Assembly (NCBI GenBank): GCA_016790075.1
Contig: JAEUPP010000045.1
Coordinates: 1-64,000, forward strand
Origin: Rhodanobacteraceae bacterium
Lineage (GTDB): Bacteria; Pseudomonadota; Gammaproteobacteria; Xanthomonadales; Rhodanobacteraceae
Reading direction: 5' to 3'
DNA: 64,000 nt
Shown here: positions 19,347 to 28,392 of the stretch, piece by piece
Position numbering within the stretch: position 1 is the stretch's first letter
Layout: every line of letters starts with the position of its first letter
Notes under the pieces: model-generated
What the model was told of the DNA's origin: nothing
What the model saw: only the letters and a program-made list of their open reading frames with translations
Databases searched by the model: none
Made by a program: the position numbers and the translations under genes

Positions 19347-19862
19347 TCAGAACCCCTCCGTGGTCTGGAACAGGCCTACACGCAGGTTCCGTGAGGAATA
19401 GATCGGTCGTCCGTCAACGAAGGTGTTGCCATCGGCCACGACCATCTTGAGCCGGCTTCGTATCACCCGGCTGACATGGATCTCGTACTGCACCAGGCGT
19501 GCGCCGGGCAGTACCTGACCGGTGAATTTCACCTCGTCCACGCCCAGTGCCCGGCCGCGGCCTGGCTCTCCCAGCCAGGGCAGGAAGAAGCCAGCGAGCT
19601 GCCACATCGCATCCAGACCCAGGCAGCCGGGCATGACCGGGTCGGTATCGAAGTGGCAGTCGAAGAACCACAGGCCGGGGTGAATATCGAGTTCAGCCCG
19701 CAGCAGTCCCTTGCCGTAGTTGCCGCCGTGATCGTCGATGGTGGTTATGCGATCGAACATCAGCATGGGCGGCGCAGGCAGGCGTGCGTTGCCGAGGCCG
19801 AAAAGCTCGCCGCGGGCGCAGGCCAGAATCTGCGGGAAGTCGAGCGAGAGGGGACGTGTCAT
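19347..19862 (-). CDS. fabA: 3-hydroxydecanoyl-ACP dehydratase/isomerase
   Basis: This 171-residue protein has nearly the length of E. coli FabA (172). The catalytic histidine lies in '[20 protein letters not shown]' and the aspartate in the same conserved block ('GLDAMWQL'). It introduces the cis double bond at the C10 stage for unsaturated fatty acid synthesis. The ATG at 19862 is chosen over an upstream in-frame start by homology of the N-terminus. A 9-of-10 FNR-type box lies 58-71 bases upstream of the start. Confidence 0.92.
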   Translation of the reverse strand: MTRPLSLDFPQILACARGELFGLGNARLPAPPMLMFDRITTIDDHGGNYGKGLLRAELDIHPGLWFFDCHFDTDPVMPGCLGLDAMWQLAGFFLPWLGEPGRGRALGVDEVKFTGQVLPGARLVQYEIHVSRVIRSRLKMVVADGNTFVDGRPIYSSRNLRVGLFQTTEGF

Positions 19863-19919
19863 GGCCAGACTGGGCAAGGAAGGGAAGTCGAGTCTGCGTG
19901 ACACGCCTGTCAGGCTGCG

Positions 19920-19933
19920 CTGATCTGGATCAA
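19920..19933. promoter_or_regulatory. FNR/DNR box upstream of fabA
   Basis: CTGATCTGGATCAA matches TTGAT-N4-ATCAA at 9 of 10 positions. Its centre is ~64 bases upstream of the fabA ATG, leaving room for activation at -41.5 with a ~20-base leader. It suggests anaerobic induction of fabAB. Confidence 0.65.
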
Positions 19934-20093
19934 CCCAACCGGCGACGGTGCGGTTCGACCGTTACCATCATCCATGCGCTGCTGAAGCTTCCGGTAGCGG
20001 CGTGAGTATCCACAGGTCCGCGCCAGAGGCGCTGCCGCAACTACTTTTGCCAGCGGTTGCATTCATGGACCGCTCTTTCCCAACGCTGCGCCG

Positions 20094-20525
20094 TCAGGGC
20101 ACAACCAGTACCGGCACCGCGCTTTCCGCCAGTACACGTTCTGCTACGGTACCCAGGGGACGAGGGCTGTGCGCGGCGCTGCCGTGCGCGCCGAGTACGA
20201 TGACGTCAGCGCCGCTTTGCCTGGCCAGCATCAGGATGCCGGCGGCGGGCGGTCCGACCAATCGGTGTTCGACTGGCTCCAGGCCCACGCTCTCGAATAC
20301 GGCGTGTCCGTAGCGCAGGGCGGTGTCGGCGTTTCCGGTGTGATAACGAGCCAGTTCGGCATCATCTTCATCGTCGCCGCACGTCGGCGCGAGCGGCGCC
20401 GGATCGGGATCGGCATAACACAGCAAGATGCACGGCGTGGGATCGGCGGGCAGCCAATGCAAGGCCACATAGTCCACGGCGCGGTTGCTGTGTTCGCTGC
20501 CGTCGACGGCTATCAGTACTCTCAT
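20094..20525 (-). CDS. UspA-family universal stress protein
   Basis: This 143-residue single-domain Usp begins RVLIAVDGSEHSNRAVDY. It ends with GAHGSAAHSPRPLGT, the G-2x-G-9x-G(S/T) ATP-binding motif, followed by 'VAERVLAESAVPVLVVP'. ATP-binding Usps are often induced by FNR-type regulators in anaerobic gene clusters, which fits the location. No FNR-like box is obvious immediately upstream. Confidence 0.85.
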   Translation of the reverse strand: MRVLIAVDGSEHSNRAVDYVALHWLPADPTPCILLCYADPDPAPLAPTCGDDEDDAELARYHTGNADTALRYGHAVFESVGLEPVEHRLVGPPAAGILMLARQSGADVIVLGAHGSAAHSPRPLGTVAERVLAESAVPVLVVP

Positions 20526-20630
20526 GTCCTGTTCCGGATGTCTGTCGGCACGTGAGCGGCATCGGCCCGGGCACTGCCGGCAGCCGCCAACGGAGCGTCC
20601 TGCTTGGCGGCAACGTGTGCTCTTTCGTTG

Positions 20631-21221
20631 CTACTTTGCCGGTATCTCCAGCGCGTTCCGTACAGCGGCGAGAAACTTTGCATCCGGAGTTGCACCCAGC
20701 GCGTCGCTACTGGTTATCCGGCGGCCTTCGCTGTCAAGCAGAACGAGTGCGCTGGTGTGGTTGAATTCGCCGTCGGCCAACGCGCGGTAACGCACACCCA
20801 GCAATGCGGCGAGCGTGCGCACGTTGCTCTCGCTGGTGCGCGCGAGGGTCCAGCGGGTCGCGTCAAGTTTGCGTTTGTCGAATACGGACTTCAGCGCGGC
20901 CGTGTCGTCGCGCGCCGGGTCGAGGCTGACCAGCAGAATGCCCAGACGGCCGCGTTCCGTTTCGCTCAGTGCATGCTCTACGCCTTTGACGCTATCGATG
21001 ATCAGCGGGCATACGTAGCGGCACGACGTATAGAACATGGCGACCAGCAACGGCCGGCCGCGACGCTCGCCGAGATGGAAATCGTTTCCCGACTGGTCGG
21101 ACAGCACCGCGTCGAATCGATAGACCGAGTTTTCCGGAATTGTCTGCAGATCAGCTGCAGGCAGCGTCTGCGGGAAAACCACGGCCAGTGCGGCGAACAA
21201 CAAGACGAGAGTCCGTTTCAT
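20631..21221 (-). CDS. SCO1/SenC-type copper chaperone
   Basis: This 196-residue protein has an N-terminal signal peptide and a thioredoxin-like fold. Copper ligands CX3C lie in FYTSCRYVCPL and the partner histidine in 'GEFNHTSALVLL'. SCO proteins deliver copper to cupro-oxidases. Here the ATG overlaps the stop of nirV (ATGA), placing it in the nirK-nirV operon, so NirK is a likely client. It is periplasmic, tethered or soluble. Confidence 0.85.
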   Translation of the reverse strand: MKRTLVLLFAALAVVFPQTLPAADLQTIPENSVYRFDAVLSDQSGNDFHLGERRGRPLLVAMFYTSCRYVCPLIIDSVKGVEHALSETERGRLGILLVSLDPARDDTAALKSVFDKRKLDATRWTLARTSESNVRTLAALLGVRYRALADGEFNHTSALVLLDSEGRRITSSDALGATPDAKFLAAVRNALEIPAK

Positions 21222-21994
21222 GGCGAGTCTTCGGATGAGTCGCGGGCGCAGCGGAAGCCGAGGTTGCCCGTGGTATCGTGCCCTTCCAATGCCGACAGCA
21301 TGGCGATACGCATCAGCACCGCGTAATTTTCCCGGTCGTTGGTGTCGAGCGCGCCAGCCCCACAGAACTTGAGCAGGTCAGGGTCGGCCTGGTTGCGGTT
21401 ATCCGCGGAAACAAGCATGGCCGCATAGTCGTCGACCCATTCCCAGATCAGGCCGTGCAGGTCGTGCACACCGTGCAGATCGGGCACACCTTGCCCAACG
21501 CGGGCAATGGCAGCGTTGGACGGCTTCGCGTACCAGCGCAGGATGCGATCCCGCCAGGCCAGGTCCTGCCGCGCGTCGGCACGCGTAGCGTCGGCTGCGG
21601 CTGCGTACTCCCATTCCGACCACGTCGGCAAGCGCGCGTTGCTGGCTTCGCAATAGGCACGTGCGGCGAACCAGCTCACGCGCGTCACCGGCTGTTCGGG
21701 CTCGGCGCTGTCACCCAGCAACAGGGGGCCGCTCCAATGTTCCAGGTAGCGCGGCTCGGCGAAAATCGCCGGTGCCGCGCCACGGCGCCATTCCGGATGC
21801 TTGACAACGAACGCGAGAAACTGCGCGTTGGTGACTGGCCGGGTCATGAGCTGGAACGGAGCAATGGATACTTTTCCGTCGCTCTCGGCATATCGGAGGA
21901 TCGACGCGAACGCGGGTTGCCCCGGCAGGCGCACGAAGTCCTCAGCCAGCGCACCCGACGAAAGCACCGTCATGAGCAGGGCAGTGAGGCGCAT
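21218..21994 (-). CDS. nirV: NirV-like formylglycine-generating-enzyme-fold protein
   Basis: This 258-residue protein has a signal peptide ('LTALLMTVLSSGALA') and an FGE/SUMF1-type domain: 'RPVTNAQFLAFVVKHPEW', 'QPVTRVSWFAARAYCEASN', 'ARLPTWSEWEYAAAAD', 'GLIWEWVDDY' and 'GNLGFRCARD'. Proteins of this type next to nirK are called NirV and are thought to help copper nitrite reductase maturation, although the function is unproven. It begins 7 bases downstream of nirK and overlaps the sco gene. The ATG at 21994 gives the signal peptide; the upstream in-frame start does not. Confidence 0.82.
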   Translation of the reverse strand: MRLTALLMTVLSSGALAEDFVRLPGQPAFASILRYAESDGKVSIAPFQLMTRPVTNAQFLAFVVKHPEWRRGAAPAIFAEPRYLEHWSGPLLLGDSAEPEQPVTRVSWFAARAYCEASNARLPTWSEWEYAAAADATRADARQDLAWRDRILRWYAKPSNAAIARVGQGVPDLHGVHDLHGLIWEWVDDYAAMLVSADNRNQADPDLLKFCGAGALDTNDRENYAVLMRIAMLSALEGHDTTGNLGFRCARDSSEDSP

Positions 21995-22001
21995 TGCCGT
22001 C

Positions 22002-23540
22002 TCAATGTGCCGCGCCCTGGGTGCGCGGTGTTGCATTGCGGATGGCAGTCACTTCTTCCTTGCGCACGCGTTCGCCGTTGTTTCCCCAGCTTGATTGCAC
22101 AAAAGTGAGAATGTTGGCGATCTCGTCGTCCGTAAGCTGGCTCATCGGAGGCATGACCGAGTTGTAGTCCTGTCCGTTGACCTTCACGGCGCCATTCAGG
22201 CCGTTGAGCACGACACGCACGATCTGCTCCTTCGGCTGGGTTGCGAGATAGTCAGACTTGGCAAGTGGTGGGAACACACCCGAAAGCCCTGCGCCGTTGT
22301 CCTGGTGGCAGACCGAGCAGGTGCCGGAATACAGCGACTTGCCGGCGGCGACCTGCTGTTCAAGCGACAGCGTGCCCGCAGCATTGGATGTCGCGGCCAC
22401 GGCCACCGATGTCAGACTTGCGGCCTTGTCGCCGAGATAGACGGAGTCGACTTCCTTGCCGGAATAGATGCTGAGATTGTTGGGTCCATCGATCTTGAGT
22501 ATGCCCAGCGCGCCTTTGTTGAAGGCGCGGAAAATCGAATGGTCGACCAGCACGTAGCTGCCAGGCACCTCGAGATGAAAGTCGGCGATGATTGCACCGC
22601 CGGCCGGCACCAGCGTGGTCTGCACGTTCTCCTGGTAACGTGTCCCGCCCTCGTACCAGACCTTGTCGAAGATCTCGCCGATCACATGGAAGCTCGACAC
22701 CAGGTTCGGGCCGCCGTTGCCCACATAAAGACGTACGGTTTGTCCGACGCTTGCTTTTAGTGCGTTGTCGCCGGTGAGGGCCGTTTCGGAACCGTTGAAC
22801 AGTACATAGGTGGCGTTCTCGTCGATTGCCTTTTGCATGTCGAATGCCTGGAAACCTTTCTCGCGGAACTTGCCCACGGTATAGAAGTCGCCCTGCATGA
22901 CGTAGAACTCCTTGTCGACCGGCGGCAGCCCTTCGGGCGGTTCGACCAGGATCAGTCCATACATGCCGTTGGCCACGTGCATGCCTACCGGTGCTGTCGC
23001 GCAGTGATAGACGAACAGGCCCTGGTTCAACGCCTTGAAGGTGAATTGCGAGCTATGGCCCGGTGCCGTGAAGCTCGACGCCGCACCACCACCGGGCCCG
23101 GTAACGCCGTGCAGATCGATGTTGTGCGGCATCTTGGAATCGGGATGGTTGTTCAGATGGAACTCGACGGTGTCGCCCTGGCGCACACGTATGAAGCTGC
23201 CGGGTACGGTGCCGCCGAAGGTCCAGAATGTATACGTTGTCCCTTCGGAGATCGGCAGCTCCTTCTCAATGACTTCCAGTTCCACGATGACCTTGGCCGG
23301 TGCGGAGCGGCCGGTCGGCGGCGGTACGTTCGGAGGGGAGGTCAGAACTGCTTTGATCGGCTCGCCACGTGGTGGGCCAAAGTCGCCTTTGCGTGAGCCA
23401 CCGGTATCCGCAGGGGTCGCTGTCGCCACGGCAGTGTTACCCGCCGTTGGCGGCGTAGCGGGCGTTCCGCTGGCGGAGCAGCCGGCGAGAGCAAGCATGA
23501 CGCATAGCAGGGTTGTCGTAGCGGGAAAGGCAGTAGTCAT
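22002..23540 (-). CDS. nirK: Copper nitrite reductase with C-terminal cytochrome c domain
   Basis: This 512-residue lipoprotein has a lipobox (LALAGC). The two cupredoxin domains show 'MPHNIDLHG' (type 1 and type 2 His), [18 protein letters not shown] (type 1 Cys-His-Met), '[17 protein letters not shown]' and '[17 protein letters not shown]' (type 2). A C-terminal class I c-type heme domain follows with CSVCH and '[10 protein letters not shown]' as distal Met. It reduces nitrite to NO in the periplasm; the fused heme passes electrons to type 1 copper. GAGGAA lies 7 bases before the ATG. A 9-of-10 FNR/DNR box lies ~73 bases upstream. Confidence 0.95.
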   Translation of the reverse strand: MTTAFPATTTLLCVMLALAGCSASGTPATPPTAGNTAVATATPADTGGSRKGDFGPPRGEPIKAVLTSPPNVPPPTGRSAPAKVIVELEVIEKELPISEGTTYTFWTFGGTVPGSFIRVRQGDTVEFHLNNHPDSKMPHNIDLHGVTGPGGGAASSFTAPGHSSQFTFKALNQGLFVYHCATAPVGMHVANGMYGLILVEPPEGLPPVDKEFYVMQGDFYTVGKFREKGFQAFDMQKAIDENATYVLFNGSETALTGDNALKASVGQTVRLYVGNGGPNLVSSFHVIGEIFDKVWYEGGTRYQENVQTTLVPAGGAIIADFHLEVPGSYVLVDHSIFRAFNKGALGILKIDGPNNLSIYSGKEVDSVYLGDKAASLTSVAVAATSNAAGTLSLEQQVAAGKSLYSGTCSVCHQDNGAGLSGVFPPLAKSDYLATQPKEQIVRVVLNGLNGAVKVNGQDYNSVMPPMSQLTDDEIANILTFVQSSWGNNGERVRKEEVTAIRNATPRTQGAAH

Positions 23541-23606
23541 GACAGATTCCTCAATCTACAGAAGGCAGCGTCCAAAGCAGAGTTATCGTTTGCGTGTACG
23601 TTGTCC

Positions 23607-23620
23607 TTGATCCAGCTCAA
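23607..23620. promoter_or_regulatory. FNR/DNR box upstream of nirK
   Basis: TTGATCCAGCTCAA matches TTGAT-N4-ATCAA at 9 of 10 positions. Its centre is ~73 bases upstream of the nirK ATG. That places a -41.5 class II promoter start about 32 bases before the gene. Confidence 0.7.
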
Positions 23621-23705
23621 GTCGAACGCAAATAAATGAGCGGTCCCTGCACGCCTGCTGCAGCAGTGATGCGCGCTTGGCTCGAGCGCAGTAATGACGG
23701 CGTGC

Positions 23706-24938
23706 TCAGCCCGGCCGGCCGTCGGCGCGGGGCGTCAGGTAGATCCAGGCAGAACGCACCACCCACGGCAAAAAGGCGATCAACCATCCCGCCGCCGCGA
23801 GGGCTTGCCAGAAGGGACCATCGGGAACTACCTCGGCGATGACGCGTAGTGCCGCGGTCAGCTGGATCAGGACGAAGGCGAACGCCGCCACGCCGCCAAG
23901 TTCCAGCGCGCGCCCTGAATGCCCTTGCGTGACACGGGTAACCATGGCGACCAGCACGCTGCCGAAGAAACCGATGAACAGTGCGTGCGCGGGTGCGCGG
24001 CCGAGAACGAAATGGCCGCCGACCAGCAACCCGATGCTTTGCGCGGTGTAGAGCAGCAGAGCCAGGGGCAGCCATGCATAACCGACGAACAATACCTGCA
24101 GCAGCGCCGGCGCGGCGCGGCGCGGCCATGTGCGCCACAGCCACAGGCTGCACAGTGCAGCGAAGGGCAGGTCGGCTAGCCACAACCAGGCATAGGCGTG
24201 CAGCAGTTCCAGCATGAGGTGCGCCAGGGTCAGAACCCAGAATGCGGCCAGAAACCAGAGTGGGCGCCAGGCCACGTATCCCACGCACAGGTTGCCGGCG
24301 AAGAAGGGAAACATGCGGTGTGCAACGGTGACGTAGATCGGCAGCAGCAGGCCGAAGCTGCCGATCTTGATCGAAGCCAACAGCAGGCGTGCATCGCCGC
24401 TGTACAGGTAGAACGCGAACAGCACGAGTCCTGCGAGGCCCAGTGTCAGCGCCAGCACGCAGGAGACGCCGTGCCATGTCCTGCCACGGTCCTGCCATAA
24501 CAGATGCAGCAGTATTGCCAACGCGGTCGACCAGCCGATCAGCGTGGCGATCACGCCGGCATGGATCAGCGTTGGAAAACCGGCAAGGCCCGTGAGAAAC
24601 GCCAGCTGACCACTGAGCAGACCGGCACCGACCGGCAGGTAATGCCGGCGGCTCAATTCCTTCAGTGACATCCAGCGCGGGAATACGGTCAGCAGGAACC
24701 CGAAAATGAAGGGGGGCAGTACCTGGTACTGCATTGCGAACGCGTGCATCCAGCCCGCATGAACCGGCGGAGGCGCAAATCCGAATGTGTTCCAGCGCGC
24801 GTCGATGAGCCATAACGCCCACCAGGCCATAGCGGCCAGCACATTCAGGGCGCCGACGAAAAACATCAGGCGGTGAGGTGCTGCCGCGAGCTGGCGAACA
24901 GAGGGTAGATCGGTCGATGAAATCCGCAGAATGTCCAT
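23706..24938 (-). CDS. nnrS: NnrS-family heme/copper membrane protein
   Basis: This 410-residue protein has about twelve hydrophobic segments. 'PPVHAGWMHAFAMQYQVLPP', 'TLIHAGVIATLIGW', 'VTVAHRMFPFFAG' and 'MVTRVTQGHSGRALELG' carry the conserved histidines of NnrS. NnrS protects cells from NO stress and is regulated with nir/nor genes in denitrifiers. It lies 66 bases after the sirB2-like gene, at the end of the norZ operon. Confidence 0.88.
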   Translation of the reverse strand: MDILRISSTDLPSVRQLAAAPHRLMFFVGALNVLAAMAWWALWLIDARWNTFGFAPPPVHAGWMHAFAMQYQVLPPFIFGFLLTVFPRWMSLKELSRRHYLPVGAGLLSGQLAFLTGLAGFPTLIHAGVIATLIGWSTALAILLHLLWQDRGRTWHGVSCVLALTLGLAGLVLFAFYLYSGDARLLLASIKIGSFGLLLPIYVTVAHRMFPFFAGNLCVGYVAWRPLWFLAAFWVLTLAHLMLELLHAYAWLWLADLPFAALCSLWLWRTWPRRAAPALLQVLFVGYAWLPLALLLYTAQSIGLLVGGHFVLGRAPAHALFIGFFGSVLVAMVTRVTQGHSGRALELGGVAAFAFVLIQLTAALRVIAEVVPDGPFWQALAAAGWLIAFLPWVVRSAWIYLTPRADGRPG

Positions 24939-25004
24939 GCTGGCAGCGTCGTGTGGATGCAGCGTTCTGGCCTTGTTCCAGGTTCGGTGTCGGCCTTCCG
25001 TTCA

Positions 25005-25409
25005 TCAGGAAAGCCACGAGACGAAGATCCCGAGTGGGTGATGTGCCCGTGCAATCGAGACCATCAGCCCATACACCGCGAGTGCCGCGACGAAGCACCG
25101 GGTGCGGCGTCGGGGAGGTGATGCCTCGCGCAGCGCAACCATGCCCAGGGCGATGTAGAGAATCAGCAGAACCAGTTTCGCGGCGAGCCAGCCGTTGCCG
25201 AACACCGCCGATGGCAGCAGGGTGAAAAGCATCAACGCTGCCGTTAGCAACACGGTGTCGACGGCGTAGCTCAGGTAGCGCACAGGCGCGTAGCGCGCCC
25301 ATGCACCATAACGGCTGTGTGCCAGCAGGCCGCGCAGCAGGAAGAGCCCGCCGCTGATGACGACGGCAGCGATATGGACTGACTTGATCTGCGGATAAAA
25401 CTCGATCAT
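25005..25409 (-). CDS. SirB2-family small membrane protein
   Basis: This 134-residue protein has four predicted membrane helices. 'YPQIKSVHIAAVVISGGLFL' at the N-terminus and 'ARAHHPLGIFVSWL' at the C-terminus are typical of SirB2. The histidines VH and AHHP may bind heme. The function of the family is unknown. It sits 28 bases after norZ and upstream of nnrS, so it is probably co-transcribed and linked to NO or heme handling. The ATG at 25409 matches the family start. Confidence 0.8.
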   Translation of the reverse strand: MIEFYPQIKSVHIAAVVISGGLFLLRGLLAHSRYGAWARYAPVRYLSYAVDTVLLTAALMLFTLLPSAVFGNGWLAAKLVLLILYIALGMVALREASPPRRRTRCFVAALAVYGLMVSIARAHHPLGIFVSWLS

Positions 25410-25437
25410 GTCGGGAGCCCGCGATACGCTGACGGCA

Positions 25438-27759
25438 TCATTCGCGATTGCGCCCGGCAAGCGGCAAGTTTTCGTGCCGTGGCGCGACCCAGAGCCTGAT
25501 CACGAACCAGGCCAGTGCAATGGCCCCTATGCTGAATACGGTGTCGCCTGGCACGCGCATCCACACCAGCAGGTCGATGATCGGCCGCTGCATGAACTCG
25601 GCTGATCGCGCGTAGGCGTAACCGTGTTCAATGGCAGCAAGCAGTTGCATCGTGCCGATAGGCAGCAGCGTGAGTAGTGCCATCAGCGCCAGGCCGATGT
25701 TGAGCGCCCAGAACGAGAGCTTCAGCGCGGGGGTATTCCAGTGCATTTGTCCACGCAGGCCACGCAGACAGAACAGCGCCAGCGCGATGCCGAGCATGCC
25801 GTAGACGCCGAACAGTGCCGTGTGTCCGTGCAGCGGCGTGAGGTTGAGTCCTTGCATGTAGTACAGCGACAGCGGCGGATTGATCAGGAAGCCGAACAGG
25901 CCTGCGCCGATCAGGTTCCAAAACGACACGGCTATGAAAAACAGGATGGGCCAACGGTAGCGTTGCATCCACGGCGTGGATTGCCCGAGTTTCCAGGTGT
26001 GATAGGCCTCGAAACCGATGTAGGCCAACGGGACGACCTCCAGGGCGCTGAAGCTTGCGCCCAGCGCCACCACAGCGGTGGGGGTGCCGACGAAGTAGAG
26101 ATGGTGCAGCGTGCCGAGCACACCACCCGCCATGAAAATGATGGTGGCAAACAGTACGGCGACCGTCGCTGTCGATGCGGGCACCAATCCCAGGCGAGTG
26201 AAGATCAGCGCCATCACCGCCGTGGCAAATACCTCGAAGAAGCCTTCGACCCACAGGTGGACCAGCCACCAGCGCCAATACTCGACCTCGGAGATATGCG
26301 TGTGCTCGCCCCACATCAGCGCTGCGCCAAAGAACAGGCCGATGGCGACCGTCGAAAGAAACATCAGGCCGATGATCGATTTGGTGTCGGTCTGTGGGCC
26401 GCGTAATACCGGCCACAGCGCGCGGCCTACCAGCAACAGCCACAGCGCCAGGCCGACGAACAGGTACCACTGCCAGAAGCGTCCCATGTCGGCGTACTCC
26501 CAGCCCTGATGGCCGAACCAGAAATTGTGTTCCAGTCCCAGCTTCTGCATTACAGCGAACCATTGCCCGGTGAATGATCCGACCACAATGATCAGCAGGC
26601 TGACGAACAGGAAATTGACTCCGAAGCGCTGAAATTTCGGCTCATGACCCGAGAGCGCCGGTGCGATATAGAGCCCGGTTCCGAGCCAGGCTACGGCAAT
26701 CCACAACACTGCCAGCTGGGTATGCCATGTGCGTGAAAGCGAGTACGGCAAGTACTGCGACAAGGCGAAACCGTAGGCTTCCTGGCCTTCGACCTGATAA
26801 TGCGCTGTCACCGCGCCCAGCAGGATCTGCACCAGGAAAAGCGCGAGTACGAGCCAGAAATACTTGGCGGTTGCGCGCATCGACGCTGTGATGCGCAGTT
26901 CGGCAAAAGGATCCGCTTTCGGAAACGCGTGCGGCGTTTCGCCCCGCGCATGACTGACCGCGTGGTGCCAGCCCAGCGCGGCGATGCCAGCGAGCAGGAA
27001 GAGCACACTGAACGCTGACCACGCCCATAGCGATGGCGGCGGGGTGTTCTCTATCAGCGGTTCGGCCGGCCAGTTGTTGGTATACGTGGCGCGTTTGGGC
27101 GCAGTGCCGGGGCGTTCCAGGGCGAACGGCTGGCCCTCGTCAGACAGGCGTTCCGTACCCGCTGCCCACGCGGTCCACCAGAAGAAGCCCGTCAGCGCGC
27201 GCCGGTGTTCGATCGTTGCAACCGTGTCGTCGCGCATGGCATAAGCCTCGCGCAGCGAAGCGGTTGCCGCATCGTTTCCGAAAAGGCTGATGTAGTGAGC
27301 GGCAACAATTGAAATCGCCTCGGCACGCTCGGCCGACACGGTAATCGTCCGCGTCTCGTGGTTATAGGTATTGGTACGCATCGCGTCACGCAAGCGGCTA
27401 CGCAATGCGGCCTGCTGTTCTGCGCCAAGGGCGCCGTAGCTCGCAGCCCCTTCGCGGCGTGCCCAGCCGTCGAGCATCGCAACCGCCTCGCGGTGCAGCC
27501 AGTCGGCGCTCCAGTCGGGGGCGACATAACCACCGTGGCCCCAGATGGAGCCCAGCTGCATGCCGCCAATCGACTGCCAGACCTGGCGACCGGTTTCGAT
27601 GTCTGTCCGCGAATACAGGAGATCGCCGCTGCTCGTGACGACTTTTTCGGGCATGGGCGGCGCGGCACGAAAGATCTCGCTTCCGGCCCACAGAAGCACC
27701 GAGAACGAAATCACCAGTAGCGTAGCCAGCCCCAGCCAAAGCTTGCGGGTTTTGCTCAT
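25438..27759 (-). CDS. norZ: Quinol-dependent nitric oxide reductase (qNor)
   Basis: This 773-residue single-subunit NO reductase has an N-terminal periplasmic cytochrome-c-like extension without heme motif. Twelve or more core helices follow, with 'LSRTWHTQLAVLWIA', 'HLWVEGFFEVFATAVMALIF', 'GVLGTLHHLYFVGTP' (FeB histidine pair) and 'LTPLHGHTALFGVYGMLG' (heme ligands). Quinol-fed enzymes are about this long, whereas the cytochrome-dependent NorB is ~450 residues and needs NorC, absent here. It reduces NO made by NirK to N2O. GGAGG precedes the ATG by 6 bases, and an FNR-like box lies ~60 bases upstream. The operon continues with sirB2-like and nnrS. Confidence 0.95.
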   Translation of the reverse strand: MSKTRKLWLGLATLLVISFSVLLWAGSEIFRAAPPMPEKVVTSSGDLLYSRTDIETGRQVWQSIGGMQLGSIWGHGGYVAPDWSADWLHREAVAMLDGWARREGAASYGALGAEQQAALRSRLRDAMRTNTYNHETRTITVSAERAEAISIVAAHYISLFGNDAATASLREAYAMRDDTVATIEHRRALTGFFWWTAWAAGTERLSDEGQPFALERPGTAPKRATYTNNWPAEPLIENTPPPSLWAWSAFSVLFLLAGIAALGWHHAVSHARGETPHAFPKADPFAELRITASMRATAKYFWLVLALFLVQILLGAVTAHYQVEGQEAYGFALSQYLPYSLSRTWHTQLAVLWIAVAWLGTGLYIAPALSGHEPKFQRFGVNFLFVSLLIIVVGSFTGQWFAVMQKLGLEHNFWFGHQGWEYADMGRFWQWYLFVGLALWLLLVGRALWPVLRGPQTDTKSIIGLMFLSTVAIGLFFGAALMWGEHTHISEVEYWRWWLVHLWVEGFFEVFATAVMALIFTRLGLVPASTATVAVLFATIIFMAGGVLGTLHHLYFVGTPTAVVALGASFSALEVVPLAYIGFEAYHTWKLGQSTPWMQRYRWPILFFIAVSFWNLIGAGLFGFLINPPLSLYYMQGLNLTPLHGHTALFGVYGMLGIALALFCLRGLRGQMHWNTPALKLSFWALNIGLALMALLTLLPIGTMQLLAAIEHGYAYARSAEFMQRPIIDLLVWMRVPGDTVFSIGAIALAWFVIRLWVAPRHENLPLAGRNRE

Positions 27760-27812
27760 GAAGGCCTCCGAATGATTCGGCGTGACTCTGTGGTGCCGTC
27801 ACCGGTTCGGCC

Positions 27813-27826
27813 ATGACGTAGGTCAA
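27813..27826. promoter_or_regulatory. FNR/DNR-like box upstream of norZ
   Basis: ATGACGTAGGTCAA (TTGACCTACGTCAT on the minus strand) matches TTGAT-N4-ATCAA at 7 of 10 positions. It is centred ~60 bases before the norZ ATG. The match is weak on its own, but its spacing is similar to the fabA and nirK boxes. Confidence 0.45.
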
Positions 27827-28392
27827 GTGACCATCAACTCGAACATCCGGAGCGAATGACATGGCGGCGGACGCAAACACCGTCGTTCACGCAAAGGTCA
27901 AAACAATCAACAAATTGCGTGACGACTGTTTTCTTGTGGAGCCGCTTTCTGCTGGCCGGGGTATCGGGCATCGGATTCCTCGTTTCCTCCAGCAGCCTTG
28001 CCCGACACCAAGCACCGGGCGCGGGGGTAAGCACAGTCGCCACCGGCGAAAGCGGAATCTGATCCGCTGCGGCGAGGCCGTCCGCAGGGCTGCGCTCGGC
28101 CCGCAGTCAGGATCGGTCAAAAATGGCCGCGAACTGCAAGGCCGCCCGACCCAGCGATGCCGAATTCCGCCCCGCTAACATCGGGTTCGACGCACATGCG
28201 GGCGCTTGCTCGACTGACACCTACCTGCCAGACTCGCCCGCAAGTGCGTCTGAATTTCTCATGCCCGTTCGGTCGGATATGGGTGCAGGCGCCCCCGGAA
28301 AATGCCCAGCGCCGATTGGTAAAGAACTCGCTTGCAGCGCCACCTGAGCGTGGGGCAAAGTCCGGCCGTTCCGTTTTCCTGAGTAGTTCTTG
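27827..28392. other. Intergenic region between divergent norZ and pyrC
   Basis: This is about 570 bases with no reading frame I can support. Short open stretches in several frames have no recognisable motifs. It should hold the pyrC promoter, but I cannot point to convincing -35/-10 elements. Confidence 0.5.

Noticed and set aside
23617-25302. 561-codon open frame on the minus strand overlapping nnrS and the sirB2-like gene in another frame
   Set aside because: Its translation is Arg-rich and motif-free, while NnrS and SirB2 are recognisable in their own frames.
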